The position numbers and the translations under genes were made by a program. The notes beneath the pieces were generated by a model, which saw only the letters and a list, made by a program, of their open reading frames with translations, did not search any database and was not told the DNA's origin. From Dipetalonema caudispina (Eukaryota > Nematoda > Chromadorea > Rhabditida > Onchocercidae): a stretch of 64,000 bases of DNA. Location of the stretch: assembly GCA_013365325.1 (NCBI GenBank), contig JABVXV010000048.1:270774-334773 (forward strand), written 5' to 3'. Positions 52,901 through 64,000 of this stretch are shown here, in pieces; positions within the stretch are counted from its first letter, which is position 1, and every line of letters starts with the position of its first letter.

Positions 52901-53336
52901 TCATCCAAAGCAGTATTCAACTATTAGATAGAGTCACAGAATAAAGTTTTGAAAAAATTACGAATTTTAATTAAACAGAAATCAATGCTATACTGACTAC
53001 TCATAGCTTTATATAAGTTTGATTTTATTAACAAATGAAACCTCATCATAATTTATATATCCGGATTATCCGTCTTCACAATTTCATCGTGACAAGAGAG
53101 CAAAAGCTAACTTTGTGCAGGAAGTACGTTTAAAACTTTAAAAGGAAGTATATTTTCAGATTGTAAATCAAGCATTTATTGAATTTGTCAACGCTGATCA
53201 AGCATCGATCGATGTATTCAATGCATGGAATGTACTTGGGAATTTCTGCGTGGAACAAATACGAATCGGATATAAAATTGAATATAAGGCTCAGAAGGTG
53301 TTGGAACGTTTGAAGATGAAAGATGTGAAGAGTTGA
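49962..53336 (+). CDS. globin with N-myristoylation-type start
   Basis: Haem-binding globin. Exons: 49962-50039, 50215-50265, 50792-50916, 51063-51128, 51212-51293, 51497-51652, 52630-52761, 53160-53336; phases close, 288 aa. It begins MGSVES, which fits the N-myristoylation pattern (Gly2, Ser6), so membrane attachment is likely; acylated globins are known in nematodes. Residues 7-120 are a Ser-rich, low-structure extension. The globin fold runs from about 126 (STIRRLWK, helix A) to 275. The C-helix Pro and the CD1 Phe (F165 in DPRLQAAF) have normal spacing. A probable distal His is H184 (FELHVK), and the proximal F8 His is H216 in LGARHV. The C-terminus is charged (KVLERLKMKDVKS). Nematode globins of this class usually act in oxygen sensing or redox signalling rather than transport; the role here is inferred. 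Introns 2 (526 bases, with a hairpin) and 6 (977 bases) are long. The gene converges on the HtrL gene. Confidence 0.9.
50436..50463 (+). other. perfect 11-bp hairpin in globin intron 2
   Basis: Arms GTCTCTTTTGA (50436-50446) and TCAAAAGAGAC (50453-50463) are exact reverse complements around the 6-base loop ATTCCC. It lies within the intron between the second and third globin exons. No function can be assigned. Confidence 0.7.
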
Positions 53337-53596
53337 AATTGAAAACAGAAATTTGTTTTAGAGAAACAAAAAATGATTGTGAGATTTTTTCAGAAATTGT
53401 TATACTCAATTACTGTTTTATAGATTACTCTTTTTTTGTCGTATGAGATAAAAGTATATACAGTCAACTGAATTTTCCAATTTCTATTTTACAAGTCTCG
53501 ATAAAAATTTGATGCCAATTCATGGGTTCTAATCAGGGCAGCTAAAGTCGAAGATGTCAAAAATTTAGTTGAAATTTGAAATATTTCGGATATTAT

Positions 53597-53602
53597 AATA
53601 AA
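53597..53602 (+). terminator. probable poly(A) signal of the globin gene
   Basis: AATAAA lies about 260 bases downstream of the globin stop, in the short gap between two convergent genes. It is the best match to the canonical hexamer in the gap on this strand. Confidence 0.5.
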
Positions 53603-53682
53603 CTGTTACAAGAAAATTTAATTTCCCAACATTTTTATTGATATTAATTGCTTTTTGTCAATTGAAATGTGTTTTGTTTCGG

Positions 53683-53688
53683 TTTATT
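53683..53688 (-). terminator. probable poly(A) signal of the HtrL gene
   Basis: TTTATT on the plus strand (AATAAA on the minus strand), about 200 bases downstream of the HtrL-gene stop at 53890. Together with the globin signal at 53597 it places the two cleavage sites within roughly 50-100 bases of each other. Confidence 0.45.
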
Positions 53689-53889
53689 ACAACTCGCCTT
53701 TCGAATAGATTCTGATTTCATCAAGCAATTTATGACAAGTGATTTGCCGAATATTCTTCTATTTCCTACACTCTTTAATTTCTATCTTTAAGATAAATGA
53801 GTTCAAAAAAGACGGAGTACTATTCGTCTTCAATGTATCGTACCCGCTTGCTATACGGTATAATATCGTAAGCTTTAGTAATGACAAAG

Positions 53890-56800
53890 TCATTGTCTGT
53901 TATGACACGGAAATAGTCGAAATACGGCATACCAATCACCGTTACTAGACATCGGATTGAATAAAGTTGCATAATGTTTGAGCATTAGTGTCAATACCGT
54001 CTGGAAAAATACAATTTTGGTTTAAAATTAGAAATGGAAAAAATGTAATAATTTAACTCAAAATTTTATATTTATTGATTTTGTCGTAGGTTTAACAAAA
54101 TTGCATATCCCATTTGAAATTATTATCTCACTGAAATTCAAAACTATTAATCAGTTTTGTGTCAATTAATGTGAAGTTGAAATAGTTTTGAAACTGGGAA
54201 TTAACATCGAAATCATTCATTCTATAAGATAGGCCCAAATAGTTGTTCCATTTAATAGCTTTTTGTGAACTTGAAATGATAAAATTATAATATGGAAACT
54301 TTCAAAAATGGAAACATTCACCTGATCATCATCAATCCTCCCAGAATCTAATAATTCCATAAATGATTTTTGGTAAAATCGATAAAAGCGATTAATGGTA
54401 TGGGTGTCACCGGCAATGAAGCCACCACTTAATACAACCCAGTCAACACGATATAGATCAGTTATTGAATATCTGCAAATTTACTGATCAAAGGAACTTA
54501 ATTAGTTAATTCAAATTGAATTTTTTAGTCTGTCAAACCGAAAAATTTTCATCAACCTGGACACTTTATCGTGTGCTGGTGTCAGTTTAATAACTGTCAT
54601 GCGATCGCGTCGAAGTTCTGGCCGCCAGTGACAATGATTTGGAATGATTCCTTCTCGGCCGTGACCTAAATAACGCTTGATATAGTTTTCTATAACTTCA
54701 ATTATTTGTTTCGATGAAAACTAATTTAATTGTTTACCATATCCGGCATCAATCCAAGCAAACATTCGATCAGAAGCTCGAAATCGAGCGCTTTGCGTTG
54801 CATTATACAAAAAATATGGCTTCGAATTAACAATTATATTGTAATCAGCGCTGTTAGCTTCCGGATGATAGCGTGTTTTTGGACCAAATCGCCAATCTAA
54901 AATTGTACTTTTCGTTGTTCTTTAAGAAGTAATTTTTATATTTTCGAGAACTATTTGAAATATTTACAATACTCAAAAAGATCGAAATCAATCTGTCTCT
55001 TTACTAATTGCGCAAGTCTAAAATAATTCCACAACTATTTCCTAACGTAATTTTTTATCAACTTCATTAAAAGTTTTATTACCTTCCTGTTCTTTGCGGA
55101 TGATACCTTCCATTTCTTCTCGATACCTGTACAAGGGGAGATCATGCATCGACATTTCAAATATCTGAAATTTTTATTATCACTGATACACTTACCGTTA
55201 TAACGATATACTCGTTATTTTGGACTTATAAAAAGTTTCAATAGAAAAGCCAATTATTTCTAATTGATTTAAGAATTTGTAAAATTTTTGTGTAAATACT
55301 AGTTAGAATAAAATTTAACATTCAGATATTGAAAAAAAAAAAACTACAGTTGAAATGATGCACCTGGGTATTATGAGCACTTCTCATCTGTCGTACAAAT
55401 TCGGCTCCCCTTGAATCGGTATAAATGACCAGACAGTTCCTTAATTTCAGCAAATGCTGTAAGTAATTCATGTATTGTTCATAGGTCCTAGTATATCTGG
55501 GCCATTTTCCACGACCAATATCGAATAAGGCTGTAATAATTATTGGCGATCGGTGGTCGTAATATTCAAAATGATGATGATGATGATGGTAGAATTGTAA
55601 CGTCGAAGTAAACTGAAATTCAGAATTTCATTCGCATTTGATAAGTAGAATGTTACTGCTGTAGACGGAAATCCAAGTATTTGTATGTTATGCAAAACTA
55701 AGTAGTTTTTTTTTTTCAAAAGATTTGCGTAAGATATACCTAATTGATCAAAACTAAAAATAAAGATAAAAATCAAAAGTAGCTTTTGATTCTTGTCGTG
55801 ATGATTGCTGACGTAAATTGGAAATCTTTTATTAAAAGAGATACTTTTTAAATAAAAACGATCTAGGTCTAACAGGTCTTACTTCAGGGGCTGTAATACT
55901 AGTAGTAGTGGTAGTAGTAGCAGTAGTACTAGTAGTAGTAGTAGTAATGGTAGTAGTAGTGGTAGTAGTAGTAGAAGTTGAAGTTGAACTTATATATAGA
56001 ATATCTTCATACTCATAATCCTCTTCCACATCCTTATTTCTGTCATCTTTAATTTCCGTTTCAATCTTTTGATCGATTGTCACCATGTTGTCCTGTAGTA
56101 TCTGTGATGAAACTGTAGTAAGATCTGTTGTCGAAATTGTTGTTATTCGCAAATTTTCCAAATTTATGGTAAATTCTGCCGGTGTCATAGTAGTTTCTTT
56201 AACGTCATTTTCTCCATTTCCTCTAGTGAATTGTGGATCTGTTGTTACTAAATTACTGGAAATCGAAAATTCTCGGATAATTGGCATCGCTGAATAGACA
56301 CTTCTTTCAACGGATGGCATGTTGTCGGTTGTGTTGGAGCTTGAAGGCATATCGGTTTTTGGAAAATTTGAACTTTTACTAAGAAGTTTTGGGTGCTTTG
56401 TGAAAGTACCGAAAGAAGTTTTAATGTAAGCATTAAATTTGTATTTCCTATATTTACGAGTTGTTGTAGTAGTAATGGTATTCGGAATAGTAACAGCAGT
56501 AGAAGGAATAGGTAAATTGAAAGAATTTGCATCTAGTGAAGTAGGTTTAGGCATTTCTGAGATTATCAATGGTTTTAAAAATTTCGTAAATACTTCATCG
56601 TCTAATTTTATCGGCTGCAGTGCTTCTGTCATATCGTCTGAAAATAAGTTCAATGAGATATGTTGAAACATCAGTTAAATGAAATTCAATCTTTGGGACT
56701 AATTTTTGCAAATTTCTTAAATTCTGGAAAAGTAAATAAGTGTTGAGCATGTAAAAATACCTTCAATTGATCTTTGTAAGTCATCGTTATAATGTCGTGA

Positions 56801-57100
56801 CATAGCCGAATCCTCACTGACCTCTTCGGATTGGTTTATGATTTCGGTTTGCAAATTCGCAAGTTCTTCTACATTATTGCTAGATTTCTGGAAGGTATCG
56901 GTGATCTCCTGAATGCCAAAAGTATCATCTTCAATATCCGTTTGATCTGCGTGTTCATTATGGTAATCAGTGGATAAAACAGGTCGTTGCATTGATACTT
57001 GTCTATAGATGAGGAACATAAATGCGAGAGCGATCGCGACAAAAATGATCCCAAGAAGCCATATTCCAAAATACTTCATCGCTTCAACTGGTTGCTTCAT
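53890..57100 (-). CDS. type II membrane protein with HtrL/YibB domain
   Basis: Probable Golgi or secretory-pathway protein, possibly glycosyltransferase-like. Exons: 57100-56761, 56637-55883, 55612-55364, 55164-55083, 55003-54968, 54896-54738, 54665-54557, 54472-54322, 54000-53890; phases close, 663 aa. A short cytoplasmic end is followed by one membrane segment (about 11-31, FGIWLLGIIFVAIALAFMFL). A long acidic, Thr/Ser-rich stem (about 32-365) follows, including Thr tracts typical of O-glycosylated stems. From residue 366 comes the HtrL/YibB-type domain: TALFDIGRGKW (392-402), LVIYTDSRGAEF, MHDLPLYRYREEME, WRFGPKTRYHP, FAWIDAGYGHGREG, DWVVLSGGFIAGD, and an end with SSNGDWYAVFRLFPC. Bacterial htrL/yibB lies beside the lipopolysaccharide core genes, and related proteins occur in nematodes; the enzymatic activity is unproven. 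Six consecutive His (374-379) precede the domain. An alternative start is Met8. Family assignment is from memory of the motifs. Confidence 0.85.
55898..55980 (-). repeat. coding ACT/ACA trinucleotide tract (poly-Thr)
   Basis: Imperfect AGT/GGT/AGC triplets on the plus strand encode a Thr-rich, Ser/Ile/Ala-interrupted run in the stem of the HtrL-domain protein. It ends just before the donor at 55882. A second triplet run (ATG on the plus strand, about 55571-55588) encodes the six-His tract in the next exon. Both are in frame and likely to vary in length. Confidence 0.85.
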
Positions 57101-59375
57101 CTGATGTTCCTCATCTGATGATATATGAATGAATTCTTCCCTCAGATACTGATATTATTCATTCGAGAAGCATAGAAAATTACTGCAGTACAAAGTATCT
57201 GATATAGAACAATGAAGTATTGATTGAGTAATTTCGAGTACTGCGTGAATGAAAAATTTTCTAATATAGACAATTACTTCAAATTTGAGAAGAATAATGG
57301 GTCAATGAGAAGTTTAAGTAGAAATATGTGAAATCCTGCCTAGCAGAAATTGTTCGTGAAAAGTTTCACTCGATGGAAAGTTAGTAAATGGTTGGGATTA
57401 TTTTAAAACTGTAGTTTGTATGTAGTTCATCGATAAAAATTTATTTTTCGTATCATGAAACAAGATTATTAAATGAAAAAGTGGGCTTTTCGAAATTTTG
57501 AAATGTTATAGGTTTCAGTGAAAATTCGCTACTTCATTACACTGCTAATTCATGATAAATGTATTCAATTCCAATTTCAAATTAAAAACTGAAGACAACT
57601 TTCAACCAGAATTGTTTCTTCAAATAAGATTATGGAAGCGGTTCAAAAAGCAAAGTTCATGAGATGCTATTTGGTACAATGGTCATTCAGTAGTCTTTCG
57701 AAGAATGACTCTGTTTAATTACTTTCTCATTCCTGAAAATCAATCATTTAAACTACCTTTTATCAATTGGTTCTTTGAGAGCAATGATTCCATGACCTCT
57801 GGCACATATCCTTCACCCTTCCATTGATCTTCCAAAGAGCTGTGAACCATTCTCTGCTATCAGAACTGATCGAAATTTATTGGAATTTAATTACTTCATC
57901 AGATTTTCTACCATTCAATTTCTTTTCTGTAAATAAAGTGCCAATGTTTTCCAGCAAAAGAAGCGAAGGTTCCTTTCAGATTATTTCGAATGAACGCATT
58001 ATATTTTGCATTTTTTAGCACTGAGTGGTAGAAAGGTGCGCCGAAGAATGAAAAAAGTAAACAAATGCATTCGTTTTTTATCGAATTCTTCCAAAAAAGT
58101 GAGAAAATGAAATTGAAGAAGAAAGGCAAAGGTCCGATTGAAATTTTGGTGTAAATTTTATGCGCTAATTGTGTTGAAGATGTAATGTGGCATTTGAACT
58201 GTCATCAAATATCTTACAGTTCATTGATTGCTTTTGAGGAGGATATCTAAATGAATTGAAGTAAGATTCACAGGTCATAGTTCAACTAGCTGCTGATTTA
58301 AAGTATTAGGAACAGAAAATAAAAAGAGCAAAGAGCACAGGTTAAAACGATGGGACAAATTAAGAAAAATATCAAAGTTGAAAAATGTTTCAAAGTGATC
58401 TACTGAGAAACAAAATTTGAAATATGCAAAATTTAGCAGCTACTGTGATACAATTTAAACAATTTGCATCAGTTAGCTGACTTTTACTGCAACTTCATTG
58501 CAAATATTAGCTGTGCTAACAATAATATACAATTACCATATCTGAGGTACCGCTACCAGCAAAGAAATGATTACTGAATTGACAGGTTTTATTTGCTTTT
58601 CATTCTTGCTTGACAATCTTACCCAATGAGAAATCTCGAATTTGAAAATTCATTAAATTGGATTAACAATACAGTTTAAGAAAAATTTCAGTTTAAAATT
58701 ATTCATGAAATGCAGAGCGGATAAAATTCGAAAAAGTTTATCATGAAGGACTTTTCCCAAAATTTACGAACATAATTTGTTTCCAAAACTGATTGTTGCG
58801 TTATGATGCAAACTTTAAATTGCGCCATATTTCACTTATAAATTAAAAAACTTTTCATAGCATCGCTTAGTTCTTTTTCATATACTAGAAGGTCACTCTT
58901 GTCTTAAAAATAAATCGTTGTCGCATTTCGCAAGCGCTATTGTACATTTCATAATTGAAAATGGTTAATTTGATGTGATTGAAACGAAATTTGTTTTTGA
59001 ATAAAATGAATTGCTTTCTGCAATAATACAGAATTGAATGTTTCTGTCATTTTCTGATATCATCGTATCACTGTTTTTTGGAATTTAATCGATTACAATT
59101 CATATCGAAGAGCTCTACATTTAACTTTGCAAGGAAGATTCATAGATATCTGATCAAATTATCACTCCGTTCTTTAATTAGCATCTAATTTGAGCAAAGC
59201 GCTTGTTACCAATTTATTGATACAATGATGGCAAAGGCATTGTCAATTTAATGATAGCATTGTTTAACAATGATAGTAAATGTTAAGAAGAGCAATATCA
59301 AGAACAGATAGTGCGGGAAAGTAAAACAAATGGAAAAAGTTTGAATCAATTGCTAGTATAAAATTGAAGAAATAA

Positions 59376-59378
<3 letters not shown>

Positions 59379-59424
<46 letters not shown>
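59379..59424 (+). repeat. (AT)23 microsatellite
   Basis: Forty-six bases of uninterrupted AT dinucleotide repeat. It is able to form a cruciform and is likely to vary in length. Confidence 0.95.
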
Positions 59425-59427
<3 letters not shown>

Positions 59428-61875
59428 AGTGATTAAATAGAAGAATTAACGCTTGAAACGGAAGGAAAGTAACTTACGTCATGAATATCACTTTTTCCGT
59501 GATCATCCCTCTTGTATATGAAAGATATTAATCATAAAGTAATGAAACATTTCATAAAGCTCAAGAAATGAAACCTGTAATGAACTTACTGGCCTGTAGA
59601 GAGTAATTGAGAGAGGTAACTGAGATCACCGATATTTGTTGTTAGAACTTCTTTGTCCATCTGCTTTTCCCTTTTGCTGGAATTTATTTATTGTAGTTCA
59701 ATCTTGCTATAGCTAATTTTCTCTTTGTATTTTTTTTTTTATTTAATTGAAAAAGGTAGAAAATTGCATGTTTAAGATATGCTATCCTGTTGAATTCTTA
59801 AATTTCATCCATTTCAAAATCATGAAATCCAAAGAAAAGCTTTGTAAAATTTAGTTAATAAATTCAGGTATTTGATATTTACATTCAACGAAAATGAAGC
59901 TAATGTTCTACTTTCTCTTTAACCTAACAACTTTCCAAGTCTAGAAATTCATAATTAATATCTAATTTATATTTCCATTCTGTATTTCATAGAAAAGGAC
60001 TAAAATTGTTATTGGAATGTTACTTAGTGAGTTTTCTGTTCGTAGTTTTTAATTCGAATCCTTTCAGAAGCTACGAACAGCTTTAGAAAGAAAAAAAAAA
60101 CAGGATAAAAGAATAGAAGAAGTCTGTCAAATTGATGAGTACTGAAATTTAGGAAGAAACGATCAGCTGGTTTATTTATGTCTAACACGTAAATATCTGA
60201 TCGTTTAATTTAGACATAAAAATTTATTCTATTCTTACTGATAGCTATGAGTTTCTGAGTTAATTTCAAAATAATACTGAAAGATTAAAACGTAAGGAAT
60301 TCTGTAACTGTTGTCATGTTAATCTAAATTATGCCAATAATTATTTACTTCATTGAAAAGGAATGGAAAAATTTCGGTTATAATATATTATCGAGTATTT
60401 TTACTAATATATTGTTTTAATTTTTATTAATTATAATTCATTCTAAATAATGTTTAAAATAAATTTTCATTAAATATGGTAAGAATTATGGGCTGATTTG
60501 GAAGAGGACAAATTAGTCTAACAAATTTAGCACTGAAAATGAATGTCGATTTAATGACTGACAGACTTACTTACCGATTCAAAATGTTCGATGTATCAGT
60601 ATGAGTTCGACGGAAAATTTCCTGTGAAAAGCATATCACAGTGAGTTGAAATGTAAAATGAAGCTTAGCACCTCGAAATACATCGTTTTTTTTTCAAGCG
60701 GTGTTCGAAACAGCTGGTTGGTGATGTAGATCACAAGGAACTGATGATGCTACTGATAACACATTGATTAGACTACTAATGATACCTGTATATTGTTGAT
60801 TACAACAAAATAGAATCATTTAAAACAGGATTAGTGGCGAAAGATCAATTCATCTTATTTATTTTACAATTAAATGAAAAAAAAAAATGAAATTTACCGG
60901 ATTTATTTATTTAATTATTTATGTAGTAACATACTGCACAAAATATGATGGCAATTTGAAAATACTTTGAAATAAATCCTTTCAGTAGCACAACTCATTC
61001 TTTAAACTTTCTACACTTAAATAGACCCGACGAACTTCATGCATTACTGTAAAATAATCGAAAATTCTTATAAAGCAGGCATGCAACTCTTATCCAATTT
61101 TAAAATAACCTAACCTTTCGAACTCTTTTCTTTCCGATTTAAAATTACTCATAACTTCTCTCTTCACATTTTTACGAGAAAAAATTGGTTTCAAATTTCG
61201 AATAATTCATTGAGCTAAAGAAATGAATCATTGCACAATTTGTGATAATGTACATCGCATGCAATGCTTTTTGCTGCAAACTTAATCAGAAGATTGATTT
61301 GTTTATCAAAATTTCATACCTATTTTTCAAATTTTTCCTTAGTTCAAATTTAAGCAATAAAAGCAAAAGCAATGAATATCTCGGGAATGATAGTGTTAAA
61401 AGTTCAGCTATAATTAAAACATGCGATAAGAAAAAATAAAGTTTGGGTTGAATTTTCCGATCCACTTCATGATAGATAGTTTTATTTGAAATTTTTCCCT
61501 GTTATTTATATCTTTTTTTCACCCTTTTATCTTTACCTCTTCACATTGAATGCATGGAGAATAGTTTTAAATCCTTTTCGATTTTCATTCTATTTTAAAT
61601 TTAATTATTCTATGATACAATTCAATTATATCCTTGATCAACAATTCAAAAATTTTTACAAAAACCACTGAGATTTAAGACATCATTAAATAATGGAGCT
61701 AAATTAATGAATCAAAATTACGAGAACCAAACATAATACCTATCTTAGATTTTTGCATTTAATTAAAGTACCACAATTATATTTAATATCGATGCGCAGT
61801 AGATAAAATTATGTAAGAGCTATTTAAAGTAAATTTATTAATGAAACGAAATTTTTCTTTCACATTGAATCTTGC

Positions 61876-61900
61876 AAAAAAAAAAAAAAAAAAAAAAAAA
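61876..61900 (+). repeat. A25 homopolymer
   Basis: Twenty-five consecutive A. No coding sequence ends near it, so it does not obviously mark a retrocopied transcript. Confidence 0.9.
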
Positions 61901-62991
61901 GGAAAAAGAGAATTTTTAAAATGAATGAAAATAAAAAAAGCAATGAGAAAAGGTAAAATAGAATGAAAAAGTAGTAACACTAGTACATACAACTGTATTT
62001 CACATTTGTAATTGAAGACTTTGTAAATATCAGCATGCAGTGCATGCGTTTGCGTGCAGATAAGCAATCAAAATTGCTTTTTTTTTTTTTTTTTTTTCGC
62101 ATTCTTATGTAAACATACGAAAGTGCTGCAAAATAATTCATGCAGTACACAGTTTTTTAATTAATCGTTTAAATTCTAAATGATTAATGAAAAGAATCAA
62201 CAAAAAAACATTACATTTCAACAAAATATATGAAAATGATGTTGGCATGTTTGAATTACATTGACACCCACACCGTTTGCTATTTTAACGTTTTGTTGAA
62301 TTTAATTAACAATTCAGATTCCTCCCTCACTTGACATTATATTGAATAATGTATTTTATAGTTATAATGGTTAGTTACATTTGTAATTGAAATGATTCTT
62401 TAGAAGGATTAATTATAGCTGTTTTTTTTTTTTAACAAAAATGAAATTCATATTTTTTTTTTCTAACTTAATATTTTGGCCCTTATCTTAGAGATAATGA
62501 TAAGCTAAATGATAGTGCTGAATGGAATATTTGATAAGTGATATCTTATTCCAACATAAACATCACGCTGTTTGTTTAATATGTACCCAGGCGCAAATGT
62601 AACAAAAATGTCATCAGGAAATTAAAGTTCCATTCGTTTAAGTAAAATAAACTATGTAAGTAAACAAACTATTAGCTGTAAAATCACAAAAAAAAAAAAA
62701 AAAAAAAAAACATAAAACGAATACAATTCTAACTAAACGTATTAAATTGAAGATAACCGTAATCACCAGTGGATAAATTAAGCAGCCCAAATAACCTCGT
62801 CAAAAAGTTCACATATAATTATATTTGTTAACAACTTAATTATCACAATACTCAAAAACAACGATGATATTATTGATTTCAATTTTATCGATTATTAATT
62901 TATGCTTAATAATAATCATATAAGGCATTGTGTTGTCCCTACCAAAAATATTTCCATTTTCTATTGGAATTATCCTTTACTTAAATTACAG

Positions 62992-63117
62992 GAAAGCAAT
63001 GATTTCAGATTAGATCAAATCAGATTAGTTAAGAAAATTGGGATGGAACTGAAAGTGGATGCCATGACTAAATCATTTCCTGTCTTGCATATCATTTGCA
63101 TATGTGAGACAGGAAAT
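62992..63117 (+). CDS. possible isolated exon
   Basis: Between a good acceptor (TTAAATTACAG) and a strong donor (GTGAGTAAG) lies a 42-codon frame, phase 0 at both ends, with mixed composition (FRLDQIRLVKKIGMELKVDA). No partner exon is visible on this strand within the window. The last 44 bases form a hairpin, which gives an alternative, non-coding reading of the same DNA. I do not recognise the peptide. Confidence 0.2.
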
Positions 63118-63118
63118 G
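63074..63118 (+). other. 19-bp imperfectly flanked hairpin
   Basis: Arms CATTTCCTGTCT (63074-63085) and AGACAGGAAATG (63107-63118) are exact reverse complements. Pairing continues inward for seven more pairs, two of them G-U, to a 7-base loop (63093-63099). Outward pairing is broken by an internal loop and then resumes for three pairs. The apical part contains ATTTGCAT, the exact POU octamer (63094-63101). It could be a structured RNA, a cis-regulatory palindrome or chance. Confidence 0.6.
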
Positions 63119-64000
63119 TGAGTAAGCTCGAAAAGGCCGTAAATACCTATCAGATGACAGCCAAACATTTTCTATGGGAAAGATATTAGTCATGATAACT
63201 GATAAATAATGAGATCAAGTTGATGATAGACTTAATTTTAATCAACCATTTTAAATTTACTTTCAATTATCACACCTATATTTGTATTTGAACTACAATC
63301 AATTTGATCTTATTGGAATGAAGTTCCTCGTTATGGCCTACAAAGCGTATTCGAAATTATAATAATGACCCATAGAGTGGACAGTAAACTTAACCTGAAG
63401 TTTCAAGCAAGCACTAAAGAAAGATGACAGAGAATTTTACTTCATTCTTCATTTAATATTTCCCCGAAAATATTTCGAATTTTCAAATAATAACAGATGG
63501 GATAAAGGAAAATTGATCGATGTGACACTAAGACAGATATCACAGAATTTCATCATACTGAAAAGAAATAAGTCACTGATACAATTATTCATTCAGATAC
63601 AAATTTCATTTCAGTATGATAACTAAACAATTACAATCGGTATGCTTTGCATTATTACGGAACAATTAGAGGGATCGAAAAGAGGGAAAGGGCGATAATT
63701 GTTCGATTGATATTTCTTGAATTGATGTGACACTGTCATGCTTGTGATATTTACTGCACCACATCCACCAATTTCACACATTCCACTCATTCGCATACCT
63801 TTTTTACCTGTTCCCTCATCAAAAATGATTTTTTATCCGTTCGGAAATGAAATTCAATCATCTCTTTCTCTCAGGCAGCTTTTTTATGATAATAATTTTC
63901 AAGACAAAAGTCTTTTTCTTAAGATATTTTCCCAATTTCTTCCTTCCTGTTGATCCTATTATTTTACTAAAATTCTGTAAAAATTTCAACCTCAACCGAT

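Larger units (their letters stand above)
57101..64000. other. upstream spacer of the HtrL gene
   Basis: No gene could be supported in these 6.9 kb, apart from one possible exon at 62992-63117. It holds an (AT)n tract (59379-59424), a cAMP-response-type TTACGTCA (59474-59481), A tracts at 61876-61900 and 62690-62710, T tracts near 62079-62098, and a strong hairpin at 63074-63118. The promoter of the HtrL-domain gene should lie at its left end; DNA just upstream of 57100 shows no TATA box. Confidence 0.5.

Noticed and set aside
56085..56666. Plus-strand ORFs opposite the Thr-rich stem exon
   Set aside because: They are antisense shadows of the open, spliced minus-strand exon 55883-56637.
62902..63189. 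Treating the whole 95-codon frame as a single-exon gene
   Set aside because: The strong acceptor and donor inside it suggest that, if real, only 62992-63117 is coding; the outer parts look like intron.

Overview
The window is strongly AT-rich eukaryotic DNA from a nematode, most likely a clade III parasite of the filarial type. This rests on multi-exon genes with short GT-AG introns, many of whose acceptors match the nematode consensus TTTTCAG or TTTAG. It also rests on a complete SEL-10/FBXW7 protein whose C-terminus closely follows the Caenorhabditis pattern, and on homopolymer-rich, gene-poor spacers. The genus cannot be fixed from the sequence alone. Most of the gene content lies in spliced exons too short to stand out as long reading frames, so I rebuilt the genes exon by exon. 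Five of the six multi-exon genes close with consistent splice phases from a start Met to a stop. The second CDC25 does so from its first resolved exon, with its start unresolved.

Layout. Positions 1-18050 hold no gene I can support, only a diverged pair of dispersed repeats (about 4.3 and 13.4 kb), a possible nuclear-receptor site pair (12.3-12.4 kb), a TATA-like core promoter candidate (14.5 kb) and one doubtful exon (16.0 kb). From 18051 to 21743 (+) lies a CDC25 dual-specificity phosphatase. From 28180 down to 23666 (-) lies an unrecognised coiled-coil, PP1-motif protein. From 33513 down to 29571 (-) lies a second CDC25 with the same exon structure over the catalytic domain. From 44924 down to 35774 (-) lies sel-10, the F-box/WD40 substrate receptor of an SCF ubiquitin ligase. 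From 45 to 50 kb is mostly spacer, with one frame-broken small ORF at 48 kb. From 49962 to 53336 (+) lies a globin with an N-myristoylation-type start and a long N-terminal extension. From 57100 down to 53890 (-), tail to tail with the globin, lies a type II membrane protein with a Thr-rich stem and an HtrL/YibB domain. From 57.1 to 64 kb is spacer with an (AT)n tract, a strong 19-bp hairpin and one possible exon.

How the genes fit together. The 18-45 kb block is enriched for cell-cycle control. Two CDC25s would activate cyclin-dependent kinases, and SEL-10/FBXW7 is known in animals to target phosphorylated regulators such as cyclin E and Notch. The unknown gene between the CDC25 copies carries a PP1-docking motif and a coiled coil. 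The two CDC25 paralogues share intron positions, and both depart from the usual HCEFSSER catalytic loop, having YCEYSSAR and YCEFSQKR. That shared departure, the uncharacterised gene between them and the unusual globin and HtrL genes are the most interesting content. I found no rRNA, tRNA, CRISPR array or intact transposon.
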